NCBI GenBank assembly: GCA_045587385.1 | Contig: JAZNCE010000120.1 | Location: 89,496 to 153,495 of the forward strand | DNA: 64,000 nt | Reading direction: 5' to 3' | Origin: SVQP01 sp045587385 | Lineage (GTDB): Bacteria; Bacillota; Clostridia; Oscillospirales; CAG-272 | Part shown: piece after piece, positions 27,607-35,637 of the stretch | Layout of the letters: every line of letters begins with the position of its first letter | How positions within the stretch are numbered: position 1 is the first letter of the stretch | Program-made: the position numbers and the translations under genes | The notes under the pieces: model-generated | Seen by the model: the letters and a program-made list of their open reading frames with translations, nothing else | The model's database searches: none | What the model was told of the DNA's origin: nothing

Positions 27607-28674
27607 ATGAGCAAAACCAAGGTAGCAGTGATCGGCTGCGGTACGATCGCAAACAGCGCACATATTCCCGCATATATGAATAACCCCGAGGTAGAGATCA
27701 AGTATTTCTGCGACATCATTCCCGAAAAGGCGCAGGCGGCTGTGGAAAAGTACGGCTGCGGTACTGCTGTTGTGGACTACCACGACATTCTGGACGATCC
27801 GGATCTGGACGCGGTTTCGGTTTGTACCCCCAACCGTATGCACACCACCATTGCCATTGACTTTTTGGAGCATGGCAAGCACGTGCTTTGCGAAAAGCCT
27901 GCCGCAAGAACCTATGCTGAGGCAAAGCTGATGCAGGAAGCGCAGCACAAGACGGGCAAGGTGCTCAATATCGGCGTGGTCAACCGCTTCAACACCGCTG
28001 TTAACGAGATCCGCAAGCTGATCGAGGACGGCGTGCTGGGTGAGGTATATCACGTGTACGTTTCCTTCCGCGCATGGCGCTCTATCCCCGGTCTGGGCGG
28101 CGCGTTTACCACCAAGGAGATCGCAGGTGGCGGCGCTTTGATCGACTGGGGCGTGCATTACCTTGATATCGTCATGTTCTGCACCGGCGACCCCAAGCCC
28201 CAAACCGTTTCGGGCAAGGCGTTCTGCAAGCTGGGCGCAGATATGCCCAATTACGTATATGAGGGCATGTGGGCTGAGGATACAAAGGATCTGAACGGCA
28301 CCTATGACGTTGACGACAGCGTCACCGGCTTTATCCGCACCGAGGGTCCCACCATCACCTTCAACGGCGCGTGGGCACAGAATATCGGCGTGGGCGAATG
28401 CTACATCGACTTCCTTGGCGACAAGGCAGGCGTGCGCCTCAATTACGGCGGCAACTTTACCGTGTTCGGCACCAAGGACGGCAAGCTGACCAAGGAAGTG
28501 CCCGAGTACGAAAGCGTGCACATGTTCCAGAACGAGATCGACTCCTTCATCCGTTGCATCAAGACGGGCGAGAAGCTTCCCTCTCACATCGACCAGGTCA
28601 TCATCACCGCACGTATGATGCAGGCAATCTACGACTCCTCCGAGCAGGATCAGGAGATCAAGCTGGAGTGGTAA
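27607..28674 (+). CDS. Gfo/Idh/MocA family NAD(P)-dependent sugar oxidoreductase
   Basis: 355 residues. The N-terminal Rossmann fold has VIGCGTIANSAHIPAY (residues 8-23). The Glu-Lys-Pro motif CEKPAARTYAEA near residue 100 is the family hallmark, and GGGALIDWGVHYLDIVMF near 180 carries the catalytic Asp/His pair. Members oxidise or reduce sugars, inositols or their derivatives, or act in unusual glycoside cleavage. The substrate is not predictable here. Monocistronic, with its own promoter and a terminator shared with the convergent protease gene. Confidence 0.93.
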   Translation: MSKTKVAVIGCGTIANSAHIPAYMNNPEVEIKYFCDIIPEKAQAAVEKYGCGTAVVDYHDILDDPDLDAVSVCTPNRMHTTIAIDFLEHGKHVLCEKPAARTYAEAKLMQEAQHKTGKVLNIGVVNRFNTAVNEIRKLIEDGVLGEVYHVYVSFRAWRSIPGLGGAFTTKEIAGGGALIDWGVHYLDIVMFCTGDPKPQTVSGKAFCKLGADMPNYVYEGMWAEDTKDLNGTYDVDDSVTGFIRTEGPTITFNGAWAQNIGVGECYIDFLGDKAGVRLNYGGNFTVFGTKDGKLTKEVPEYESVHMFQNEIDSFIRCIKTGEKLPSHIDQVIITARMMQAIYDSSEQDQEIKLEW

Positions 28675-28685
28675 CAGTACAATAT

Positions 28686-28715
28686 GGGCTGATTCAAGAA
28701 AACTTGAACCAGCCC
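28686..28715. terminator. Bidirectional terminator
   Basis: GGGCTGATTCAAG, four A, CTTGAACCAGCCC, then CTCTTTAGTT. It lies between two converging genes. Confidence 0.8.
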
Positions 28716-28729
28716 CTCTTTAGTTAGTT

Positions 28730-29572
28730 TTAATTTGCTAATGTTACATATCCTAAATCTGCAAGTTCCGAGATAAATTCTGCTGTTATACGCCATCCAG
28801 AATTTCTCCAGTTTAGCAAATCCGTACCACTTGTATGTATAGCAACTGCCATAGCCCCATATGTTGAATCTATGCAGTATACAGGTCCACCGCTTTGACC
28901 ATCTTGGGTGTCTGCGTTATATTTGACTCTTCTATTCGTTACTGCTTTTATTTGGCCTTCACAATCATACATAACACCGCCTCTATAACCGGTTACATTG
29001 ATATTCATCCCATTCAATACAGAATTACTACGTGAAGCTATACAAAACCATCCTGTCGTATTACCAATATTGGTATTGAATACAATATATCCATAATCAT
29101 AATTTTCTTGTGAGCCAGTATAATTCGGATTATGATACATAATAGCATTATTCGGAGTCACTGTAACATTAACCAACCAATCACCGTCGGGACGCAATCC
29201 AAAACGTGCATTTATTGATGTTGCACCATTACCGTGCTCAGAACAAATAAGGCAATGTCCTGCTGTTAACATGCAATTATTTGATACCATAAAACCAGTA
29301 CCAACACCCCCACATCCACATGAAAATACCATAGTTAGACTCGCAATCGCTGCATATGGTGATATTTGGGGGTCAACAATAACATCAAAATCGTTGTCTC
29401 CAATGATACTACGCGTACCAGCATTATTTTGATCTAAAAATGGGTTATAGCTAGTTGTTGCAACAAACTCGTCATTATTATCGACAGCAAAAATTGGTAC
29501 AGTAGTACTGCAGAGCATGACAATAGTTAAACTGATTGAAAGAATACAACGTATAAGATTTTGCTTTTTCAT
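28730..29572 (-). CDS. Secreted trypsin-fold serine protease (V8/glutamyl endopeptidase-like)
   Basis: 280 residues. The Sec signal peptide (1-30, ending PIFA) is followed by a probable propeptide to about residue 60. Catalytic His106 (LTAGHC), Asp159 (NYDYGYIVF) and Ser227 (DGQSGGPVY) form a complete chymotrypsin-type triad, and CGCGGVGTGFMVSNNCMLTAGHC matches V8-like S1B proteases. It cleaves proteins outside the cell; specificity is not read. Its base composition is clearly more AT-rich than the housekeeping genes around it, suggesting transfer. It lies 133 bases downstream of module D on the same strand, so possible control by that sigma factor is a guess. Confidence 0.9.
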   Translation of the reverse strand: MKKQNLIRCILSISLTIVMLCSTTVPIFAVDNNDEFVATTSYNPFLDQNNAGTRSIIGDNDFDVIVDPQISPYAAIASLTMVFSCGCGGVGTGFMVSNNCMLTAGHCLICSEHGNGATSINARFGLRPDGDWLVNVTVTPNNAIMYHNPNYTGSQENYDYGYIVFNTNIGNTTGWFCIASRSNSVLNGMNINVTGYRGGVMYDCEGQIKAVTNRRVKYNADTQDGQSGGPVYCIDSTYGAMAVAIHTSGTDLLNWRNSGWRITAEFISELADLGYVTLAN

Positions 29573-29705
29573 TCACCACTTTCATCATTTTCAATCTTAG
29601 TTGTTTTTTGATATTTGAGCTTTAACACAACTTAATGAATTCGACCCACTGGTATCACCAATCCTCCCTTTATTGCATTATTTATATTGATTCATATTAG
29701 TTTTA

Positions 29706-30356
29706 TCATTCAACATCAGTCACTTCGAGCAACTTGAACATTCCAAAGTCGTACACCTCGACGACATCATCAACATGATCTAATGTGGCATACAATGCTC
29801 CGTAATCGATCGTGATCTCATATTCTCCTGCCTCATTCGGTATTTTTTCCACGATATTTCCGTTTACTGTAATGACCAACTCGGCGTCTAACACTTCATA
29901 TCCATTATCCGGTTTGTAATTTTCAAAGGGTGTAACAACGTCATATAGTTGTACTTTTTGGCGTCCGACCCCTTGTTCATCTGTCCATTCCTCCGTTACA
30001 ATAAAGCCACCAAATTTGAAATAAATTTGTGAGTCTTTTTCTTTTACAAGTGTAAAACTGCATGTATGGTTCTCCGTATCAACACTATGAAACGTCAGAG
30101 AACCGGCACTGTTCTGCACGGTTGCGCCAACGTAATAATATCTCAAAGTTTCTGATCCGATGATATCTTGAATATACGGGATCATAAGCGCACCCAATGC
30201 AATCACTACACAAATGCTCGCGGCAATTGCAGACCATTTCCACACGTGCGTTTTGCGTTTAGGTCTATGCCGCAGCCGATCCTTTTGCTGCAAATGCTGC
30301 GCCAGAATATCCACATCCAGATATCCGACGGCATCCATGAAAATATCTTTATTCAT
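29706..30356 (-). CDS. Single-pass membrane protein, putative anti-sigma receptor, module D
   Basis: 216 residues. MNKDIFMDAVGYLD matches the shared cytoplasmic motif (Asp-Ala 8-9, Leu-Asp 13-14). A basic stretch RHRPKRKTHVWKW is followed by a helix at about 41-61. The outer domain of about 150 residues is beta-rich and of unknown family; it ends EVYDFGMFKLLEVTDVE. This is the shortest receptor of the five. The start overlaps the sigma stop (ATGA). Confidence 0.75.
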   Translation of the reverse strand: MNKDIFMDAVGYLDVDILAQHLQQKDRLRHRPKRKTHVWKWSAIAASICVVIALGALMIPYIQDIIGSETLRYYYVGATVQNSAGSLTFHSVDTENHTCSFTLVKEKDSQIYFKFGGFIVTEEWTDEQGVGRQKVQLYDVVTPFENYKPDNGYEVLDAELVITVNGNIVEKIPNEAGEYEITIDYGALYATLDHVDDVVEVYDFGMFKLLEVTDVE

Positions 30357-30943
30357 ACAAAAATATCATTCCTTTCCAAGTGTGATTTTAGTCCCTGCTT
30401 GATCTTATCGATCTCGCGATACACGGTGGCAGGCGAGAGCTTCAGATCGTCGGCAATGGACTCCACCGATTCCGACAAATAGAATCGGTCGATAAATATG
30501 TAGCGTTGGCGGTCGGGCAGCGTCTTGACGTAGTCGTTAATGATCTTCCCTACCTCTGCTGCCTCGTATGCCGCTTCTACCGAGTCACCGTGATACAGCG
30601 TGCCCTGCGCATCTTCCAAAGCAACTGTCAGCTCGGACGGGATGCGCTTTTTGCTTGTTTTTTCCCTGTAGCGATTGATTGCAATGCGTCGCATGATCTG
30701 CACAAGAAACGCTCCAAGCACTGCAGGTCTTGTGGGTGGGATGGCATTCCACGCGCCAAGGTAGGTGTCGTTTTGGCATTCCTCAGAGTCCTGTCGGTCG
30801 TGCAGCATATTGTTGGCGATGCGAAACAGAAATTGCCCGAATTTTTTGTCGGTTTCCTGTATTGCATTCTCCTGCCGTGTCCAATACAGCTCGATGATCT
30901 GCTCGTCAGCCATCACCGTCTGTTGTTCCGTGTGTTTGCTCAT
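30353..30943 (-). CDS. ECF-like sigma-70 family sigma factor, module D
   Basis: 196 residues. Region 2: IIELYWTRQENAIQETDKKFGQF and CQNDTYLGAWNAIPPTRP; region 4: RYIFIDRFYLSESVESIADDLKLSPATVYREI. The start has GGGAGG upstream. Unlike modules A and B it is preceded by a TTGACA-type promoter overlapped by a CcpA-like palindrome, so its control seems tied to carbon source rather than only to itself. Confidence 0.9.
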   Translation of the reverse strand: MSKHTEQQTVMADEQIIELYWTRQENAIQETDKKFGQFLFRIANNMLHDRQDSEECQNDTYLGAWNAIPPTRPAVLGAFLVQIMRRIAINRYREKTSKKRIPSELTVALEDAQGTLYHGDSVEAAYEAAEVGKIINDYVKTLPDRQRYIFIDRFYLSESVESIADDLKLSPATVYREIDKIKQGLKSHLERNDIFV

Positions 30944-30964
30944 GTTTGCCTCCCTTCGTTTTGG

Positions 30965-30993
30965 TAGAAAGCGCTTTCATAAATGTATGTCAA
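30965..30993 (-). promoter_or_regulatory. Sigma-A-like promoter with overlapping CcpA cre-like palindrome
   Basis: Minus strand TTGACA, 17 bases, TTTCTA (weak -10). The 14-base TGAAAGCGCTTTCT at 30966-30979 covers the -10 and is one base away from a perfect cre palindrome TGAAAGCGCTTTCA. CcpA bound here would block transcription. Assigned by motif only. Confidence 0.6.
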
Positions 30994-31054
30994 GAAATTT
31001 TTGCATTTTTCTCATGTTTTTTCAATTTTTCTGAATTTTTTCATTTTTCTCCTC

Positions 31055-31156
31055 GTAGGGGCGACCATTGGTCGTCTCAAAGTAAACCCGTTCGGAAAGC
31101 TCTTCGGGTGAAAATATTCAAAAATGTTTGCCGGGACGATCAATGATCGCCCCTAC
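31055..31156. repeat. Palindromic GTAGGGGCGA-type intergenic element
   Basis: Ends GTAGGGGCGACCATTGGTCGTC and GACGATCAATGATCGCCCCTAC are inverted relative to each other; about 55 bases between them include a small CCCGTTCGG...TTCGGGTG hairpin. No coding potential. It resembles a miniature inverted-repeat element. Confidence 0.75.
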
Positions 31157-31196
31157 ACGTATGAATTTTCATACACGCATTAAACACCAATCATTT

Positions 31197-31314
31197 AGCC
31201 GCGCAAAAATTGCTTGAATGCAAGGCGCACCGGAGAAAGCAAGGTGAAGGCGATCTTACGATCGTCGAGCCGCTTTCGAGGAGCAACGCAGCAGTCAACG
31301 ATTTTTGAAGGCGC
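31197..31314. repeat. 118-bp direct repeat, copy 1
   Basis: Begins AGCCGCGCAAAAATTGCTTG and ends GATTTTTGAAGGCGC. Identical in all 118 positions to copy 2, 156 bases downstream. The ends GCGC-AAAAATTG and CGATTTTTGAAGGCGC are partly inverted. No ORF spans it. Confidence 0.92.
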
Positions 31315-31352
31315 GCATTCAATATTCAAAAAGTATCAAGAACCAACCACGT

Positions 31353-31470
31353 AGCCGCGCAAAAATTGCTTGAATGCAAGGCGCACCGGAGAAAGCAAGG
31401 TGAAGGCGATCTTACGATCGTCGAGCCGCTTTCGAGGAGCAACGCAGCAGTCAACGATTTTTGAAGGCGC
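31353..31470. repeat. 118-bp direct repeat, copy 2
   Basis: Exact second copy of the element at 31197. The 38-base spacer between copies is unrelated to it. It lies between module D and the rplS terminator. Confidence 0.92.
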
Positions 31471-31483
31471 ATCATTTGGAGAA

Positions 31484-31525
31484 ATAGAAAAGGTGAATGC
31501 AAAAACACGCATTCACCTTTTCTAT
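31484..31525 (-). terminator. Terminator after rplS
   Basis: A 17-bp perfect stem ATAGAAAAGGTGAATGC/GCATTCACCTTTTCTAT with an 8-base loop, 8 bases past the rplS stop. Confidence 0.85.
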
Positions 31526-31533
31526 CTCTAAGA

Positions 31534-31875
31534 TCAGATCTTTTCCTTAACCTTAGAAGCCTTACCAACTCTGCCGCGCAGGTAGTACAGCTTTGCACGT
31601 CTGACCTTACCGTAACGGACGGTCTCAACAGCTACTACGTTGGGAGAGTGGATGGGGAAAGTCTTTTCAACACCGCAGCCGTAAGAAATTCTTCTTACAG
31701 TGAAAGTAGCGGAAATGCCTGCACCGTGCTTAGCGATAACAGTGCCTTCGAAAAGCTGGATTCTCTCTCTGGAACCCTCTTTGATCTTGTTGTGTACACG
31801 TACAGTGTCACCAACGTTGACAGAAGGAATTTCCTTCTTCAATTGCTCGTTTGTAAAAGCCTCGATAATGTTCAT
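31534..31875 (-). CDS. rplS: 50S ribosomal protein L19
   Basis: 113 residues, full length. It lies at the 30S-50S interface of the ribosome. Signatures: IPSVNVGDTVRVHNKIKEGSRER, FEGTVIAKHGAG and the highly conserved RRISYGCGVEKTFPIHSP. The start at 31875 is fixed by AAGGAGG just upstream; an in-frame extension is leader RNA. Here rplS stands alone with its own promoter, leader and terminator, without trmD or rimM beside it. Confidence 0.98.
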   Translation of the reverse strand: MNIIEAFTNEQLKKEIPSVNVGDTVRVHNKIKEGSRERIQLFEGTVIAKHGAGISATFTVRRISYGCGVEKTFPIHSPNVVAVETVRYGKVRRAKLYYLRGRVGKASKVKEKI

Positions 31876-31960
31876 GATGGCCCTCCTTATCATTCGGATG
31901 TTCTTGCGAGCATGCAGCGGACCACCCGTTCTAATTGCCGTGCTCATAGCACGCAACGGA
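31876..31960 (-). promoter_or_regulatory. Structured 5' leader of rplS, probable L19 autoregulatory leader
   Basis: An untranslated leader of about 80 bases with GGGTGGTCCGCTGCATGC. The GGTCC can pair (with one G-U) to GGGCC, which overlaps the Shine-Dalgarno sequence AAGGAGGGCC. This fits L19 leader RNAs of Firmicutes, in which the protein is thought to repress its own mRNA. Identity with the Rfam model was not tested. Confidence 0.5.
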
Positions 31961-31961
31961 T

Positions 31962-31990
31962 ATTATACCATATACTTTTGAAAAATGCAA
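31962..31990 (-). promoter_or_regulatory. Sigma-A promoter of rplS
   Basis: Minus strand TTGCAT, 17 bases, TATAAT, in the gap between the flippase gene and rplS. Confidence 0.8.
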
Positions 31991-32030
31991 TAGGTTTTGA
32001 AAAAATATTTTACATTTTTCTCATATTTTT

Positions 32031-33446
32031 TTAGCGTTTCAGTCTTCCCTTGACCATCTCGGGCAGCATTTTCAGCATGGACAGCAGCGCGGGTGCGTTA
32101 AAGCCAACCACAACAGCGGTGCAAAGCCCGATCCACAGCATCCACATAGGAGGCTCGAGCATCATAATGGCGACCATGCCGCAAAGCAGCACGGTGTTAA
32201 CTGTGATCTTGGGGATCTGCAAATTAAAGCGAATGTAGCGGTGCATAGTTGCCGCACGCAGCACGAACACCGCAAAATAGCTGACAAAGGTAGCAAGCGA
32301 CGCACCGACCGCACCCCACGTAGGAATCCAGATCAGGTTAAGCACGATATTGAGCACCGCACCCGCCATGGAGGTATAGAAGGACACCATGGTCTTTTTC
32401 TTGGTGAAATACGCGGTGGCAAGGAAGGAATCAAACGAGGTAAAGACGGTTGCAACCACCAAAACCGGCACATACAGCCAAGCCTCGTAATAGGAATCGG
32501 CAAACAATATGATCGAGCAAACCTTGGCAAATGCGATCAGGAACGCACCACCCACAAATACGATCGCCACGTAATAGCGGAACACCTTGGAGAAGAATGC
32601 GGCGCACTCCCCTTCATCATCCGATTCCCTGACCGCGGACAATCGCCACGCCTCGTTGAATACAGACACCATATAAGTCAGCAGCGTGGGGATCTTGTAC
32701 GCTGCGGCATATAAGCCGTTTTCGGTATCAGAACGCATGCGCGCGACAAGATAACGGTCGGAGACACCGGTGATCCACCAGAATACCGTAGTGGGGATCA
32801 GCGGCAGCGAGAAGCGCAGCATCTCCCCCATTAAGGGCTTGGAGATCTTTTTGACCGAGAAGGCGCGCCACAGCTTGCAGGTAAAGATCAGCGTAAGCGT
32901 GGTGACAAAATCGGCACACACAACGCTGAGCACGTATCCCTCGATCTTCATCCCGAAGCCAAGCAGGAACAGCAGATTGAAGCCAATGTTGAGCGCAGTG
33001 TTGAGGATGCCTTGCGCGGCAAAGGTCTTGGTCTTGCCGATGGCGCAAACATACTGCGCGCAGACCGAGTGAATATTTGAGCATAGCACGAACAGCACGA
33101 TCAGCCAGACGTAGGGTGCGAAATATTCCAGCAGCAAAAGCAACGGTGAAAGCAGCAAAAAGCCAAGCGTGCTGATGCCCAAAATGGCAACGCCGCTGGA
33201 GAAGAACGCCTCCTTATCTCCTTCCTTGGCGGCAGCGTTGCGGAAAATACCCTCGCTGATGCCTAAGCATGCCAAAGGAATGAGCAGATTGGCAAGCTGG
33301 GTGATCAGGTCTGCCGTGGAATACTGCGCTTCAGACAAGCACGCAGTATACAAAGGCATCATGAAAAAGACCAACAGCTTGGAAATAAACTTTCCCGCCG
33401 TAAAGATCACGGTATTGCCAAACAGCCTTTTGAGTCTTGCATCCAC
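32031..33446 (-). CDS. Wzx/MurJ-like lipid-linked polysaccharide flippase (MOP superfamily)
   Basis: 471 residues with about 12-14 membrane helices along the whole length. N-terminal GNTVIFTAGKFISKLLVFFMMPLYTACLSEAQYSTADL is typical of the polysaccharide biosynthesis/MATE-like export family, which flips lipid-linked glycans across the membrane. The start is GTG at 33446, preceded by GGGGGTGAG; an ATG lies within the second codon in another frame. The C-terminus is basic (KGRLKR). Its glycan is unknown; it could serve capsule or surface polysaccharide. The upstream neighbour is a degenerate branching-enzyme homologue. Confidence 0.88.
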   Translation of the reverse strand: MDARLKRLFGNTVIFTAGKFISKLLVFFMMPLYTACLSEAQYSTADLITQLANLLIPLACLGISEGIFRNAAAKEGDKEAFFSSGVAILGISTLGFLLLSPLLLLLEYFAPYVWLIVLFVLCSNIHSVCAQYVCAIGKTKTFAAQGILNTALNIGFNLLFLLGFGMKIEGYVLSVVCADFVTTLTLIFTCKLWRAFSVKKISKPLMGEMLRFSLPLIPTTVFWWITGVSDRYLVARMRSDTENGLYAAAYKIPTLLTYMVSVFNEAWRLSAVRESDDEGECAAFFSKVFRYYVAIVFVGGAFLIAFAKVCSIILFADSYYEAWLYVPVLVVATVFTSFDSFLATAYFTKKKTMVSFYTSMAGAVLNIVLNLIWIPTWGAVGASLATFVSYFAVFVLRAATMHRYIRFNLQIPKITVNTVLLCGMVAIMMLEPPMWMLWIGLCTAVVVGFNAPALLSMLKMLPEMVKGRLKR

Positions 33447-33544
33447 GCGCTCACCCCCTTATCTCAGACTGAAATTGATTACCTATTATTGTATCATTTC
33501 CGTGGGCGTGTGTCAAGGACAAAGCGCGGCTTTTTTACGCATTT

Positions 33545-35371
33545 TCACGTGTTTTCTCGGCTTTCAAACCAAAAGCCGCCGGTGGGAGCAACAGGGGTGA
33601 GAATCATGCCGCAAATGCCATCAATATCCAGAGTCACACACCCTTGACCATCGGTCTGCAACCGCAAAAGACAGGCGTCGGGCAAGGTGGAAAAGGCACT
33701 TTCATAATAGGGATATCTTCCGCCCGTGACAAGCTTGACACTCCGTGCCGCCTGCATACCCATATTAAACACCGCACACACCTCCCTGCCTGCACGGTCA
33801 AAGCGTTTGAAGGCGATCACGCCGTCCGGCGCGTCTATGCACTCCACTGCGCAAAGCCCATCCTTGGTGCAGTCACATTCCCACAGTGCAGGTGTGTGCA
33901 GATAGTAGCCGTTCAGTGATTTCACAAAAGAGCATAGATCGGCATGCGATGCGATCTCCCGCAGGAACCATTCGACTCCGCTCGGCAAGGTTGCCGAGGT
34001 CAGTTGCCCCAGCTCATTGCCCATATAGGTCAGCTTTTTACCGGGAAGGCAGGTCATAAACAGGTAAAGCAAACGGACAGTGGCGAACTTTTCTGCGTGG
34101 CTGCCCTGCAAGCTAGCCATGACCGAACCGGCTTGCCTTGCAGAAAGAGCCGAGGACAAAGAGATGATCGCGTCCTCAGTATACAGCCTGCGCACGACGT
34201 CGCGCCACGCACGTCTGCCAACGCGAAGATCGCACGGCATTGCAAAGCAATCAAGCAATGCGTTTTCTGATTCGGGATCTATCACAAAATCGTATCCAAG
34301 CCCTCCCAGCGACTGCCCTACACTCAGTCCGCGATAACTTCTTGCGCGCAGGAGCAGCAACGCATCCGGCACACCCGTGCGCACTGCAGAGGAAAGCGTA
34401 CGCACAAATTCTCCCGTTGTGCGACCTACCGTCATACCCTCAGTATTAAGATAGAGTCCGTCCGCATGGTATTCGCGTAGCCAGAACATCGCACAGGAAT
34501 ACAGCAACGCGGTGGCGTACGGGTCTGTAAGATCAAAGCACGAGACACCCTCTCCGAGATGCGCATACAAGCCGCAACCGTCGAAATCGCAAAGCCCCGA
34601 GGCATGCGTGCCCACGCAGCAGCACTCAATCTCAAGCAACACACCGATCCCTTGCTTATGCATACGATCTACCAAATAAGCAAGGTCGTCCGGTATGCCC
34701 AGTGTGCGATCAGGGGCAAAACGCGTGATCATGCCGCCCTTCCCACCATTCTGAAGACCCGGAAAACGAAGCAACACGTGTGTGTACCCCATGTCCGCCG
34801 CGTATTGCGAAAGCAGATCGGCAACAGAACGATAGGTGGGATCTATACCCGTCATACCTCGATCTGCTCCCAGCCAGCGCGACAGGTCAACTTCATAGAT
34901 CTGCATGGGATAGGCGTAACGTACGTGATCCGCATACCGCTGTGCGCGCCTTGCCAGATACCCCTCATCCTGCCACACGTAATGCGACTCTGTACAAATG
35001 ACCGACGCACCTTCGCCGCCACTTTCGCTCATGCGCGCATACGGATCTGCCTTGTCGTGCACGCGGTCGCCCTTTTGTATACGATACTTGTAGCGCAACC
35101 CTTCGGGACAGATATCGGCATGCCATACAAGTTCCCAGATCCCACTGCCCACAAGCTTTTGCATGGATACGGGCTTCCACGCGTTCCATTCGCCAACCAA
35201 GCTCACGCGGTCGGCACCCGGCGCTGCCACGCGGAACACGTAGTTCCATCCCTCCCCTTCAAGCAGTCTGTGCACACCAAAATAACGATAAGCGTGCGTT
35301 CCCTTGCCGTTTTGCAGATAATACGCCGCCAGATCTGCAGCCCCTTTGCTTTGCCCTTCCTTGTAAACCAT
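33545..35371 (-). CDS. Catalytically degenerate GlgB-like (GH13) protein
   Basis: 608 residues. Residues 35-130 are a CBM48-like domain (FGVHRLLEGEGWNYVFRVAAP, VSLVGEWNAWKPV), followed by an alpha-amylase-type barrel and C-terminal domain with the branching-enzyme landmark PGKKLTYMGNELGQ (443-456). The catalytic residues are gone. Region II is DGLYLN (304-309), with Asn in place of the nucleophile Asp. Region III is LLRARS, without the Glu. Region IV has LSSALS for the usual LSHDEV. The reading frame is intact and codon use is normal, so it is a kept protein, perhaps glycogen-binding or regulatory. Start: ATG with CGGAGG. No glg genes lie nearby. Confidence 0.82.
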   Translation of the reverse strand: MVYKEGQSKGAADLAAYYLQNGKGTHAYRYFGVHRLLEGEGWNYVFRVAAPGADRVSLVGEWNAWKPVSMQKLVGSGIWELVWHADICPEGLRYKYRIQKGDRVHDKADPYARMSESGGEGASVICTESHYVWQDEGYLARRAQRYADHVRYAYPMQIYEVDLSRWLGADRGMTGIDPTYRSVADLLSQYAADMGYTHVLLRFPGLQNGGKGGMITRFAPDRTLGIPDDLAYLVDRMHKQGIGVLLEIECCCVGTHASGLCDFDGCGLYAHLGEGVSCFDLTDPYATALLYSCAMFWLREYHADGLYLNTEGMTVGRTTGEFVRTLSSAVRTGVPDALLLLRARSYRGLSVGQSLGGLGYDFVIDPESENALLDCFAMPCDLRVGRRAWRDVVRRLYTEDAIISLSSALSARQAGSVMASLQGSHAEKFATVRLLYLFMTCLPGKKLTYMGNELGQLTSATLPSGVEWFLREIASHADLCSFVKSLNGYYLHTPALWECDCTKDGLCAVECIDAPDGVIAFKRFDRAGREVCAVFNMGMQAARSVKLVTGGRYPYYESAFSTLPDACLLRLQTDGQGCVTLDIDGICGMILTPVAPTGGFWFESRENT

Positions 35372-35518
35372 AAAAACCTCCGCGTACGGTAATACTTACA
35401 GTATTGCCATATCGAGGAGGGATCTTTCATAAGCGGAACGACTTCCCTGCGGACAAGGTTGTTAACTATATATATTCACCGGATCGGATGTCCAAGCAAG
35501 TCGGATGTGCGACGCAAA

Positions 35519-35579
35519 GCCGTCCCCCCGGGGGAAGGTGGGCTCCCGTAGCGTAGCGTTACGGGAGGAAGGGGCAGTG
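35519..35579. repeat. Inverted repeat, left copy, upstream of the DUF559 gene
   Basis: Starts GCCGTCCCC and contains GGCTCCCGTAGCGTAGCG, then TTACGGGAGGAAGGGGCAGTG. The reverse complement recurs at 36101-36160 with a few differences. An internal palindrome CTCCCGTA...TACGGGAG can form a hairpin. It occupies most of the 266-base gap after the branching-enzyme-like gene. Confidence 0.85.
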
Positions 35580-35637
35580 CGATAAAATCGGGGCAGTGTG
35601 ATTCTCTATTGCACCAAAATAATAAAAGGAGCTGCAA

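Noticed and set aside
29573..29705. Short leader peptide (about 8 codons, GTG start) before the protease gene
   Set aside because: The Shine-Dalgarno spacing is too short and there is no attenuator-like structure.
31197..31470. Two 118-bp repeats as a minimal CRISPR array or tRNA pair
   Set aside because: Units are far too long for CRISPR repeats and show no cloverleaf.
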